Positions 52,197 to 60,792 of a stretch of DNA of 64,000 nucleotides are shown piece by piece. A model generated the notes under the pieces. That model was not told the origin of the DNA and ran no database searches. It was given only the letters and a program-made list of their open reading frames with translations. Origin of the DNA: Streptomyces sp. NRRL B-1140. Its GTDB lineage: Bacteria; Actinomycetota; Actinomycetes; Streptomycetales; Streptomycetaceae. Every line of letters begins with the position of its first letter. Positions within the stretch are counted from its first letter, which is position 1. The position numbers and the translations under genes were made by a program. The stretch lies in the NCBI RefSeq assembly GCF_001280065.1, contig NZ_LGEA01000097.1, forward strand, positions 65,507 to 129,506. Direction: 5' to 3'.

Positions 52197-53126
52197 GTGA
52201 ACACCCTGCCGCAACAGCTGGCCAACGGGCTGCTTCTCGGCTCGATGTACGGGCTGATCGCCATCGGCTACACGATGGTGTACGGCATCGTCCAGCTCAT
52301 CAACTTCGCGCACGGCGAGATCTTCATGACCGGGGCCTTCGGCGCCCTCACGGTCTACTTCTACATCCTTCCCGACGGCACCTCGATGGCCATCGCCGTA
52401 CCGATGATGCTCATCGGCGGCGCCCTCGTGGCCATCCTCATCGCCGTCGGAGCGGAACGGTTCGCCTACCGCCCCCTGCGCGGAGCCCCACGCCTGGCGC
52501 CCCTCATCACCGCCATCGGCCTCTCCCTGGCCCTCCAGGAGGTCGTGCGCAACTTCTACCCCGGCGCCGACCGCGCCCGCGCCTTCCCCGGCCTCGACTC
52601 CACCCACGACATCGGCTCCGTCACCATCAAGGACGCCGACATCTTCCTCATCCTGGCCGCCGTCATCTGCATGGCCGCCCTCGCCCTCTTCGTGCGCCGC
52701 AGCCGCACCGGCCGCGCCATGCAGGCCACCGCGCAGGACCCCGACACCGCGCAGCTCATGGGCATCGACACCAACCGCATCATCGTCATCGCCTTCGCCA
52801 TCGGCGGCTTCTTCGCCGCCGTCGCCGCCGTCGCCTACGGACTCAAGTACGGCAACGTCGACTACCGCATGGGCTTCCTCATGGGCCTCAAGGCCTTCAC
52901 CGCGGCCGTCCTCGGCGGCATCGGCAACATCTACGGCGCCATGCTCGGCGGCGTCGTCCTCGGCATCGCCGAAACCCTCGCCTCGGCCTACATCGACGAG
53001 ATCCCGGGCATGCAGCAGCTCGGCGGCCAGAGCTGGGCCAACGTCTGGGCCTTCTGCCTCCTCATCCTCGTGCTCCTCTTCAGGCCACAGGGCCTGCTCG
53101 GCGAGCGCGTCGCGGACAGGGCGTGA
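52197..53126 (+). CDS. livH: branched-chain amino-acid ABC transporter permease (LivH-type)
   Basis: A 309-residue inner-membrane permease with about eight hydrophobic helices. The opening N-G-L-L-L-G-S-M-Y-G-L-I-A-I-G-Y-T-M-V-Y-G (about residues 8-28), followed by I-N-F-A-H-G-E (about 34-40), is the LivH hallmark, and the E-A-A-like coupling loop is seen around G-I-D-T-N-R. The GTG start has GGAGG eight bases upstream. It is followed by livM with four bases between. It pairs with LivM to form the translocation path. Confidence 0.93.
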   Translation: MNTLPQQLANGLLLGSMYGLIAIGYTMVYGIVQLINFAHGEIFMTGAFGALTVYFYILPDGTSMAIAVPMMLIGGALVAILIAVGAERFAYRPLRGAPRLAPLITAIGLSLALQEVVRNFYPGADRARAFPGLDSTHDIGSVTIKDADIFLILAAVICMAALALFVRRSRTGRAMQATAQDPDTAQLMGIDTNRIIVIAFAIGGFFAAVAAVAYGLKYGNVDYRMGFLMGLKAFTAAVLGGIGNIYGAMLGGVVLGIAETLASAYIDEIPGMQQLGGQSWANVWAFCLLILVLLFRPQGLLGERVADRA

Positions 53127-53130
53127 TCAC

Positions 53131-54945
53131 ATGACCGAGACGACCAAGACCCCGGCACCGGACGCCGTCCCCACCCCGACGCCCGCCCCGCGCGGTCTCA
53201 TCCCGCTGCCCACCGCCGCCGCCCGCGGCCTGCTGCTCGCCGGCGGCATCGCCACCGCCGCCTCCGCGTTCCTCGCCTGGACCTGGACCGCCGAATTCCC
53301 CGGCGACCTCACCTACAACGGCTACCCCGGCGGCCTGCAGTGGCTCACCTTCACCGCCGGCGTCCTCACCGCCCTGTTCGCCCTCGCCTCCTACGGCGTC
53401 CCCGGACTCGGCTGGCTGCTCCCCGCCCGCAACAACGCACCCCTGGTACTCAACGCGCTCGGCGGATTCACCGTCACCTGGTTCACCGTCATCGCCATCA
53501 GCGCCCAGCTCGGCGGCGTCATCAACCTCGAACCCGGTGGCTGGATAGCGGCCGTCGCCTCCCTGCTGCCCGTCCTCGGCGCCTTCGCCCTCCCCCAGGA
53601 GCGCAACCGAACCGACGGCACCAAGGAAGCCATCAAGGCCTACATCGCCAAGCCCGACCGCATCCCCGCCGCCCAGGCCACAGCGCCCTGGATCCAGCGG
53701 GCCGTCATCACCGTGGTCACCATCATCGGCCTCGGCGTCTTCACCTACGGCATCGACACCGAGTACGGCGAACTCTTCATCGGCTACCTCTTCGTCGTCA
53801 CCTTCGCCATGTGGGCGCTGCACACCGCCGGCCTGATGGACCGCTTCTCGGCCATCGTCGCCGCCAACCGCAGCTTCACCCTCGCCATGGGCTTCGCGGC
53901 GGCCATCGCCTTCCCCTTCACCCAGACCGACGACCACTACGCCAACATCGGCGTCAACATCCTGATCTTCGGGACCGTGGCCCTCGGCCTCAACATCGTC
54001 GTCGGCCTCGCCGGACTCCTCGACCTCGGATACGTCGCCTTCCTCGGCGTCGGCGCCTACACCGCCGCGCTCGTCTCCGGCTCCGAGTTCTCCACCATCT
54101 CCGGCGTCCACCTGCCCTTCTGGGCCTCCGCCCTGGCCGGCGCCGCCGCATCCCTCGTCTTCGGCGTCCTCATCGGCGCCCCGACCCTGCGACTGCGCGG
54201 CGACTACCTCGCCATCGTCACCCTCGGCTTCGGAGAGATCTTCCGCATCGCCGTCAACAACATGGACGGCCAGTCCGGACCCGACGTCACCAACGGCCCC
54301 AACGGCATCGCCTCCATCCCCGACCTGAACCTCTTCGGGTTCAACCTCGGCCAGGCCCACGACATCGGCGGATTCACCCTCGGCCGCTTCGCCAACTACT
54401 ACCTGCTGATGGTCCTCATCATGGCCATCGTGGTCCTGGTCTACACACGCGCCGCGGACTCCCGCATCGGCCGCTCCTGGATCGCCATCCGCGAAGACGA
54501 GACCGCCGCCACCGCCATGGGCATCAACGGCTTCCGCGTCAAACTCGTCGCCTTCGCCCTCGGCGCCTCCCTCGCCGGCCTCGCCGGCACCGTCAGCGCC
54601 CACGTCACCTACAGCGTCGTCCCCACGCCGTACCAGTTCGCCGGCTCCACCCCGCCCAACTCCGCGTTCCTCCTGGCCGCGGTCGTCCTCGGCGGCATGG
54701 GCACCGTGGCCGGCCCGCTCCTCGGCGCGGCCCTGCTCTACCTGCTCCCCGAGAAGCTGGTCTTCCTCCAGGACAAGTCGCTCCTCGCCTTCGGCCTCGC
54801 GCTCATCCTCCTGATGCGCTTCCGCCCCGAAGGCATCATCGCCAACCGCCGGCGCCAGCTCGAATTCCACGAGACCGGCCAACTCGACGTACCCAAACAG
54901 ACCACGCTGACCGACGAACCGGCCGTCACCAAGGCGGGGGCGTAA
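53131..54945 (+). CDS. livM: branched-chain amino-acid ABC transporter permease (LivM-type), extended N terminus
   Basis: A 604-residue permease, longer than most LivM proteins (about 320-430). The C-terminal ~320 residues are the regular LivM domain, with G-L-N-I-V-V-G-L-A-G-L-L-D-L-G-Y-V-A-F-L-G-V-G-A-Y (about 287-311) and the G-D-Y-L-A-I-V-T-L-G-F-G-E-I segment (about 356-369). The N-terminal ~280 residues add several membrane helices. Similar extended forms are usual in actinomycetes, so no fusion event is inferred. It is four bases after livH and five before livG. Confidence 0.92.
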   Translation: MTETTKTPAPDAVPTPTPAPRGLIPLPTAAARGLLLAGGIATAASAFLAWTWTAEFPGDLTYNGYPGGLQWLTFTAGVLTALFALASYGVPGLGWLLPARNNAPLVLNALGGFTVTWFTVIAISAQLGGVINLEPGGWIAAVASLLPVLGAFALPQERNRTDGTKEAIKAYIAKPDRIPAAQATAPWIQRAVITVVTIIGLGVFTYGIDTEYGELFIGYLFVVTFAMWALHTAGLMDRFSAIVAANRSFTLAMGFAAAIAFPFTQTDDHYANIGVNILIFGTVALGLNIVVGLAGLLDLGYVAFLGVGAYTAALVSGSEFSTISGVHLPFWASALAGAAASLVFGVLIGAPTLRLRGDYLAIVTLGFGEIFRIAVNNMDGQSGPDVTNGPNGIASIPDLNLFGFNLGQAHDIGGFTLGRFANYYLLMVLIMAIVVLVYTRAADSRIGRSWIAIREDETAATAMGINGFRVKLVAFALGASLAGLAGTVSAHVTYSVVPTPYQFAGSTPPNSAFLLAAVVLGGMGTVAGPLLGAALLYLLPEKLVFLQDKSLLAFGLALILLMRFRPEGIIANRRRQLEFHETGQLDVPKQTTLTDEPAVTKAGA

Positions 54946-54950
54946 GAACC

Positions 54951-55810
<860 letters not shown>

Positions 55811-55814
<4 letters not shown>

Positions 55815-56527
55815 CCGCACTCCTCGAGGTCGAAGACCTCCGGGTCTCCTACGGCAAGATCGAAGCCGTCAAGGGCATCTCCTTCAGCGTCGAAGCCGGC
55901 CAGGTCGTCACCCTCATCGGCACCAACGGCGCCGGCAAGACCACCACCCTGCGCACCCTGTCGGGCCTCCTCAAGCCCACCGCCGGAAAGATCCTCTTCG
56001 ACGGCAAGCCCCTCAGCGGGGTCCCCGCGCACAAGATCGTCGCCCTCGGCCTCGCCCACTCCCCCGAAGGCCGGCACATCTTCCCCCGCCTCACCATCGC
56101 CGAGAACCTCCAGCTCGGAGCGTTCCTCCGCAAGGACAAGGACGGCATCGAGAAGGACATCCAGCGCGCCTACGACCTCTTCCCCATCCTGGGCGAACGT
56201 CGCAAGCAGGCCGCGGGAACCCTCTCCGGCGGCGAACAGCAGATGCTCGCCATGGGACGCGCCCTCATGTCCCAGCCCAAGCTGCTCATGCTCGACGAGC
56301 CCTCCATGGGCCTCTCCCCCATCATGATGCAGAAGATCATGGCGACCATCTCCGAGCTCAAGTCCCAGGGCACGACGATCCTCCTCGTCGAACAGAACGC
56401 CCAGGCCGCGCTCTCCCTCGCCGACCAGGGCCACGTCATGGAGGTCGGCAACATCGTCCTCTCCGGGACGGGCCAGGACCTGCTCCACGACGAGTCGGTG
56501 CGCAAGGCGTACCTGGGCGAGGACTGA
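55811..56527 (+). CDS. livF: branched-chain amino-acid ABC transporter ATPase (LivF-type)
   Basis: A 238-residue ATPase. Walker A G-T-N-G-A-G-K-T-T (about residues 37-45), the family block P-E-G-R-H-I-F-P-R-L-T (about 87-97), signature L-S-G-G-E-Q-Q-M-L (about 138-146) and Walker B L-L-M-L-D-E-P-S (about 157-164), plus L-V-E-Q-N-A for the switch region. The GTG start overlaps the livG stop by four bases. A 19-bp terminator hairpin closes the operon shortly after. Confidence 0.95.
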
Positions 56528-56546
56528 GGTCCCGGCCCGCACGCCA

Positions 56547-56589
56547 AGAGGCCCGTTCTCCTTCCGGTCCGGAAGGAGAACGGGCCTCT
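56547..56589. terminator. bidirectional terminator between liv operon and ANTAR regulator
   Basis: Perfect 19-base arms (56547-56565 and 56571-56589) around a five-base loop, placed between convergent genes: 20 bases after livF and 13 bases after the regulator's stop on the other strand. Works in either direction. Confidence 0.93.
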
Positions 56590-56602
56590 CGCCGTCTTGT
56601 CC

Positions 56603-57259
56603 TCAGCCCTTGTTGGCCTTCTTCTCGTCGGCGTCCTGAATGACCGCCTCCGCGACCTGCTGCATCGACATCCGCCGGTCCATCGACGTCTTCTGGATCC
56701 ACCGGAACGCGGCCGGCTCGGTCAGCCCGTACTCCGTCTGCAGAATCGACTTCGCCCGGTCCACCAGCTTGCGCGTCTCCAGCCGGAGCGTGAGGTCGGC
56801 GACCTCCTTCTCCAGCTCCTTCAGCTCCGTGAACCGCGAGACGGCCATCTCGATCGCCGGTACGACGTCGGTCTTGCTGAACGGCTTGACGAGGTACGCC
56901 ATGGCCCCGGCGTCCCGGGCGCGCTCCACGAGGTCGCGCTGCGAGAAGGCGGTCAGCATCAGCACCGGCGCGATGCTCTCCTCGGCGATCTTCTCGGCCG
57001 CCGAGATGCCGTCCAGCTTCGGCATCTTCACATCGAGGATCACGAGGTCGGGCCGGTGCTCACGGGCCAGCTCGACGGCCTGCTCCCCGTCCCCGGCCTC
57101 GCCGACGACGGTGTACCCCTCCTCCTCCAGCATCTCTTTGAGATCGAGCCGGATCAGCGCCTCGTCCTCGGCGATGACGACCCGCGTCGTCATCGGAGGC
57201 ACGTGCGACTTGTCCTCTTCAGGCACGTCAACAGGCTGGGGCGACTCGGGGGCACTCAC
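56603..57259 (-). CDS. ANTAR-domain response regulator
   Basis: A 218-residue regulator: polar N-terminal tail (about 1-25), receiver domain (about 28-145) with acidic pocket A-E-D-E-A, phospho-acceptor in V-I-L-D-V-K-M-P (D about residue 78), T in M-L-T-A-F and K in V-K-P-F. It ends with an ANTAR RNA-binding domain (about 155-205: R-A-K-S-I-L-Q-T-E-Y-G-L-x-E-x-x-A-F-R-W-I-Q). ANTAR proteins act as antiterminators on hexaloop RNA pairs. No histidine kinase lies nearby, so it is an orphan. The GTG at 57259 has AAGGAG at good spacing. It faces the liv operon terminator. Confidence 0.92.
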   Translation of the reverse strand: MSAPESPQPVDVPEEDKSHVPPMTTRVVIAEDEALIRLDLKEMLEEEGYTVVGEAGDGEQAVELAREHRPDLVILDVKMPKLDGISAAEKIAEESIAPVLMLTAFSQRDLVERARDAGAMAYLVKPFSKTDVVPAIEMAVSRFTELKELEKEVADLTLRLETRKLVDRAKSILQTEYGLTEPAAFRWIQKTSMDRRMSMQQVAEAVIQDADEKKANKG

Positions 57260-57360
57260 GTGGGCTCCTTGGTAGGGGCAGGCCGGTACTGCTCCCAAGA
57301 GCGTACCTAGCAGCAAGGCCCTGTAGTGAACCGGTACACTGCTCATCGGTCCCCTGACTT

Positions 57361-57444
57361 GCCCGGTTGGAGGAACTGGTCAGACTCGCGGCACTCAAAA
57401 TGCCGTGCCCTTTGGGCATGTGGGTTCGAATCCCACACCGGGCA
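57361..57444 (+). tRNA. tRNA-Leu (anticodon CAA)
   Basis: An 84-base class II tRNA. The acceptor stem GCCCGGT pairs with ACCGGGC (57437-57443), with A as discriminator and no encoded CCA. The anticodon arm CGGCA-CTCAAAA-TGCCG (57389-57405) has CAA at 57396-57398, reading UUG. A long variable arm with GCCC-TTT-GGGC and a T arm with TTCGAAT are clear. A TACACT -10-like hexamer lies about 20 bases upstream. Confidence 0.97.
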
Positions 57445-57530
57445 CCGCAAGATCAAAGCGGAGTATCACGTTCGCGTGGTCCTCCGCTTTTTGCTGCTCA
57501 TGGTCACCGTGAGTCACCCAGAGTGGCCGC

Positions 57531-58319
57531 ATGAACTTCCATGGCACTGACGTACGACAGAAAGCACTCACCCTGCTGCGAGACGGCGCTAGGAACGCAG
57601 ACGTCGCCCGCAGCCTCAACGTGCCGCTGGGGACGGTCGGCTATTGGAAACACCTGGACCGGGCGGAGCGCGGCGAGTGTCCGGGTCGCCACGATCCCGC
57701 GTGCCCGCGGTGCGACGGGCGGGACCTGGACGAGCCCGCCTACGCCTATCTACTAGGTCTGTATCTCGGGGACGGACACATCAGCCATTACTCCGCGCAC
57801 CGCGTTCCCAACCTCATGATCACCTGCACGGAGTCATGGCCGGGGCTCATGGACGACTGCGAACGCGCCATGCGCGCGGTCTTCCCCGACAATTCCGTCT
57901 GCCGGGTCCGCAAGACCGGCTGCCGCAACGTGAAGGTCTACTCGAAGCACCTGCACTGCCTTTTCCCGCAGCACGGACCCGGCAAGAAGCACGAACGCCG
58001 TATCGTGCTCGAATCCTGGCAACAGGTCATCGTCGACTCCTGCCCCTGGGAGTTCATCCGCGGACTCATCCACTCCGACGGCTGTCGGATCACGAACTGG
58101 ACGACTCGCCTGGTCGCCGGCGAGCGCAAGCGCTACGAGTATCCCCGCTACTTCTTCAGCAACGCCTCCGACGACATCCGGCGGCTTTACACCGACACCC
58201 TCGACAAGCTCGGCGTCGAGTGGACGCACTGCACCCGTTACGGCAACCCCTTCAACATCTCCGTCGCCCGCAAAGCCTCAGTCGCCCTCATGGACGCCCA
58301 CGTAGGCCCCAAGTACTGA
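57531..58319 (+). CDS. free-standing LAGLIDADG protein with N-terminal HTH and zinc motif
   Basis: A 262-residue protein. Residues 1-45 form a helix-turn-helix (K-A-L-T-L-L-R-D-G-A-R-N-A-D-V-A-R-S-L-N-V-P-L-G-T-V). C50, H54, C58 and C61 look like a small zinc site. Two LAGLIDADG-like motifs follow: Y-L-L-G-L-Y-L-G-D-G (73-82) and F-I-R-G-L-I-H-S-D-G (175-184), about 100 residues apart as in single-chain homing endonucleases. Both keep the acidic residue. The gene sits 86 bases after tRNA-Leu and ends five bases from pyk. Codons are looser than in neighbours (CTA CTA, AAA, AGG). No intein or intron is seen around it. It may be a mobile endonuclease or a domesticated regulator. Confidence 0.75.
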   Translation: MNFHGTDVRQKALTLLRDGARNADVARSLNVPLGTVGYWKHLDRAERGECPGRHDPACPRCDGRDLDEPAYAYLLGLYLGDGHISHYSAHRVPNLMITCTESWPGLMDDCERAMRAVFPDNSVCRVRKTGCRNVKVYSKHLHCLFPQHGPGKKHERRIVLESWQQVIVDSCPWEFIRGLIHSDGCRITNWTTRLVAGERKRYEYPRYFFSNASDDIRRLYTDTLDKLGVEWTHCTRYGNPFNISVARKASVALMDAHVGPKY

Positions 58320-58324
58320 CGTGG

Positions 58325-59746
58325 CTACTCCGCGATGTGGTGAACCCTGACCATGTTCGTCGAGCCCGAGACGCCGGGCGGGGAGCCGGACGTGATGACG
58401 ACCGTGTCGCCGGGGCTGCAGCGGCCGTGGCGGAGCAGGAGTTCGTCGACCTGGTCGACCATCGCGTCCGTGGAGTCCACGCACGGGCCGAGGAAGGTCT
58501 CGACGCCCCAGGTCAGGCTGAGCTGGGAGCGGGTCGCCTGGTCGGGGGTGAAGGCGAGTAGGGGGATCGGGGAGCGGTAGCGGGAGAGGCGGCGGGCGGT
58601 GTCGCCGGACTGGGTGAAGGCGACGAGGAAGCGGGCGCCCAGGAAGTCGCCCGTCTCGGCTGCCGCCCGGGCGACCGCGCCGCCCTGGGTCCGGGGCTTG
58701 TTGCGTTCGGTCAGGGGCGGGAGGCCCTTGGCCAGGATGTCCTCCTCAGCCGCTTCGACGATGCGGGCCATCGTGCGGACCGTCTCGATCGGGTGTTTGC
58801 CGACGCTCGTCTCGCCGGAGAGCATCACCGCGTCGGTGCCGTCGATGACGGCGTTGGCGACGTCGGAGGCTTCGGCGCGGGTCGGGCGGGCGTTGTCGAT
58901 CATCGAGTCGAGCATCTGGGTGGCGACGATGACCGGCTTGGCGTTGCGTTTGGCCAGCTTGATCGCGCGCTTCTGGACGATCGGGACCTGTTCGAGCGGC
59001 ATTTCGACGCCGAGGTCGCCGCGGGCCACCATGATGCCGTCGAAGGCGCCGACGATGTCGTCGATGCTTTCGACGGCCTGCGGTTTTTCGATTTTGGCGA
59101 TGACGGGGAGGCGGCGGCCCTCCTCGTCCATGATGAGGTGGACGTCCTGGATGTCGCGCCCGGAGCGGACGAAGGACAGGGCGATGACGTCGAAGCCGGT
59201 GCGCAGGGCCCAGCGGAGGTCGTCCTCGTCCTTCTTGGAGAGGGCGGGGACGGAGACGGCCACGCCGGGGAGGTTGAGGCCCTTGTGGTCGCTGATCACG
59301 CCGCCTTCGAGGACGGTGGTGTGGATGCGGGGGCCGTCGACGGAGGTGACCTTGAGGCAGACCTTGCCGTCGTCGACGAGGATGCGTTCGCCGGTGGTGA
59401 CATCGGAGGCGAGGCCGGCGTAGGTGGTTCCGCAGATGTCGCGGTCGCCTTCGACGCCTTCTTCGACGGTGAGAGTGAAGGTGTCTCCGCGGTCGAGGAG
59501 TACGGGGCCTTCGGCGAAGCGGCCGAGCCTGATCTTCGGGCCTTGGAGGTCGGCGAGGAGGCCGACGCTGCGGCCGGTCTCGTCGGCTGCTTTGCGGACC
59601 CGGTGGTAGCGCTCCTCGTGTTCGGCGTGGCCGCCGTGGCTGAGGTTGAAGCGGGCTACGTCCATGCCGGCGTCGACCAGGTCTTTGATCCGGTCGTACG
59701 AGTCGGTGGCGGGTCCAAGGGTGCAGACGATTTTTGCTCGGCGCAT
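58325..59746 (-). CDS. pyk: pyruvate kinase
   Basis: A 473-residue glycolytic enzyme making pyruvate and ATP from phosphoenolpyruvate and ADP. M-R-R-A-K-I-V-C-T-L-G-P-A (1-13), A-R-F-N-L-S-H-G (about 32-39), I-A-K-I-E-K-P-Q-A-V-E (about 213-223, with the catalytic lysine), M-V-A-R-G-D-L-G-V-E (about 239-248) and L-S-G-E-T-S-V-G-K-H-P (about 307-317) are all normal. The C-terminal domain is complete. No good ribosome binding site precedes the ATG; a TAGGCT -10 hexamer ends six bases upstream, pointing to a leaderless mRNA. A 14-bp palindrome (59763-59776) lies just upstream of it. Confidence 0.97.
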   Translation of the reverse strand: MRRAKIVCTLGPATDSYDRIKDLVDAGMDVARFNLSHGGHAEHEERYHRVRKAADETGRSVGLLADLQGPKIRLGRFAEGPVLLDRGDTFTLTVEEGVEGDRDICGTTYAGLASDVTTGERILVDDGKVCLKVTSVDGPRIHTTVLEGGVISDHKGLNLPGVAVSVPALSKKDEDDLRWALRTGFDVIALSFVRSGRDIQDVHLIMDEEGRRLPVIAKIEKPQAVESIDDIVGAFDGIMVARGDLGVEMPLEQVPIVQKRAIKLAKRNAKPVIVATQMLDSMIDNARPTRAEASDVANAVIDGTDAVMLSGETSVGKHPIETVRTMARIVEAAEEDILAKGLPPLTERNKPRTQGGAVARAAAETGDFLGARFLVAFTQSGDTARRLSRYRSPIPLLAFTPDQATRSQLSLTWGVETFLGPCVDSTDAMVDQVDELLLRHGRCSPGDTVVITSGSPPGVSGSTNMVRVHHIAE

Positions 59747-59762
59747 GGAAGGAGCCTATGAG

Positions 59763-59776
59763 CTACCGGCCGGTAG
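59763..59776. promoter_or_regulatory. perfect palindrome in the pyk promoter
   Basis: CTACCGGCCGGTAG is a perfect 14-bp palindrome, 16 bases upstream of the pyk ATG. If the TAGGCT hexamer nearer the gene is the -10, the palindrome lies in the spacer between -35 and -10, the position of a repressor or MerR-type site. Confidence 0.5.
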
Positions 59777-59913
59777 TGAATTGGCCGGGCATGGCCGCTC
59801 AACGGACGTTGCGTTAAGCGTTATTGACCGCGTCGAATTGTGCGGAGAGGCGCTCCGATGAGCGCCCGCGGAAATATTCGGTCGCATTTTCGGAAATGGG
59901 TGCGCGGGAGTGC

Positions 59914-60630
59914 TTACAGCCGGGGCGGCGCCATCGTGAAGCGGGCGTTGATCTGGGCGTGGACGCGTTGGCGCTGGGGTTCGAGGTCGAGGGGGGCGGG
60001 GGTGTCCTCGGCGGCGCCGCCGTAGGCGGCGGAGCGCATGCGGCCGGGGGCCTGGGGGTAGGCCGGTGGGGCGCTTTCGGCGCCGATGTCGGCGAGTTCG
60101 ACGAGGGCGGAGAGGCGGGTGCCGAGGGCTTCGGCGTACTCGCGGGCGCGCTGGACGGCTTCGTGCACGGCCTTCTTGCGGGCTTCGCGGTGGGCGGGTG
60201 AGTCGGGGCGCAGGGCCCACCAGGGTCCGTCGACGCGGGTGAGTTCGAGGTCGGCGAGGCGGGTGGTGAGTTCACCCAGGGCGGTGAAGTCGGTGAGTTC
60301 GGCGGTGATGCGGACGCTGCCGTGGTAGGTGCGGACGCGTTCGCCGCGGCCGTGTTTGGTGAGTTCCGGCGTGATGGAGATGGCGCCGGTCTCCAGGCGT
60401 TCGACGGCGTCTTGGTAGGACTTGACGAGGTCGAGGACGCCGGTGTTGCGGCGGGTGAGGTCGTCGAGGGCGGAGCGGCGGTCGCGGCCGCGGGCGGCGA
60501 CGGTGATGCCGATGCGGGCGATCTCGGGGTCGACTTCTAGGCGGGCCTCGCCGCGGACGGCGATGCGCGGGGCTTCGGGCGTGCCGTAGGGGACGGCGGG
60601 CTGGGGGGCGTCTGGGGTGGCCGCTGTCAT
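59914..60630 (-). CDS. SIMPL (DUF541) domain protein
   Basis: A 238-residue protein with a SIMPL domain over about residues 18-235: I-A-V-R-G-E-A-R-L-E-V-D-P-E-I-A-R-I-G-I-T-V (about 22-43), the V-R-T-Y-H-G-S-V-R-I-T region (about 98-108) and the A-R-K-K-A-V-H-E-A-V-Q-R-A-R-E-Y-A-E-A-L-G (about 150-170) helix. In other bacteria such proteins are periplasmic or cytosolic stress-related oligomers. No signal peptide is present here, so it is probably cytosolic. The ATG at 60630 is preferred; the longer frame upstream looks non-coding. Confidence 0.87.
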   Translation of the reverse strand: MTAATPDAPQPAVPYGTPEAPRIAVRGEARLEVDPEIARIGITVAARGRDRRSALDDLTRRNTGVLDLVKSYQDAVERLETGAISITPELTKHGRGERVRTYHGSVRITAELTDFTALGELTTRLADLELTRVDGPWWALRPDSPAHREARKKAVHEAVQRAREYAEALGTRLSALVELADIGAESAPPAYPQAPGRMRSAAYGGAAEDTPAPLDLEPQRQRVHAQINARFTMAPPRL

Positions 60631-60738
60631 ACGCCCCACTCTGTCATGTCTGGGCTGATTGACGGTCTTGGATCCGGAGGCCGAGTCATCAGATCGCAAC
60701 CTGCCGGGTCTGTTGCGGCCGGTCATGGACGGGTCAGA

Positions 60739-60763
60739 ATCTACGCGCGTTATCTACGCGCGT
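60739..60763 (+). repeat. 12-bp direct repeat upstream of the 5'-nucleotidase-like gene
   Basis: ATCTACGCGCGT occurs at 60739-60750 and again at 60752-60763 (13-base period), 30 bases ahead of the ATG. Tandem sites of this kind bind response regulators; a GTTCACAG follows immediately, but it does not fit the PHO box well. Confidence 0.65.
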
Positions 60764-60792
60764 CGTTCACAGATTCCGCAGGGGAGCCAGAC

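Noticed and set aside
60764..60776. PHO box upstream of the 5'-nucleotidase-like gene
   Set aside because: GTTCACAG occurs once, without the second 11-base unit that PhoP sites require.
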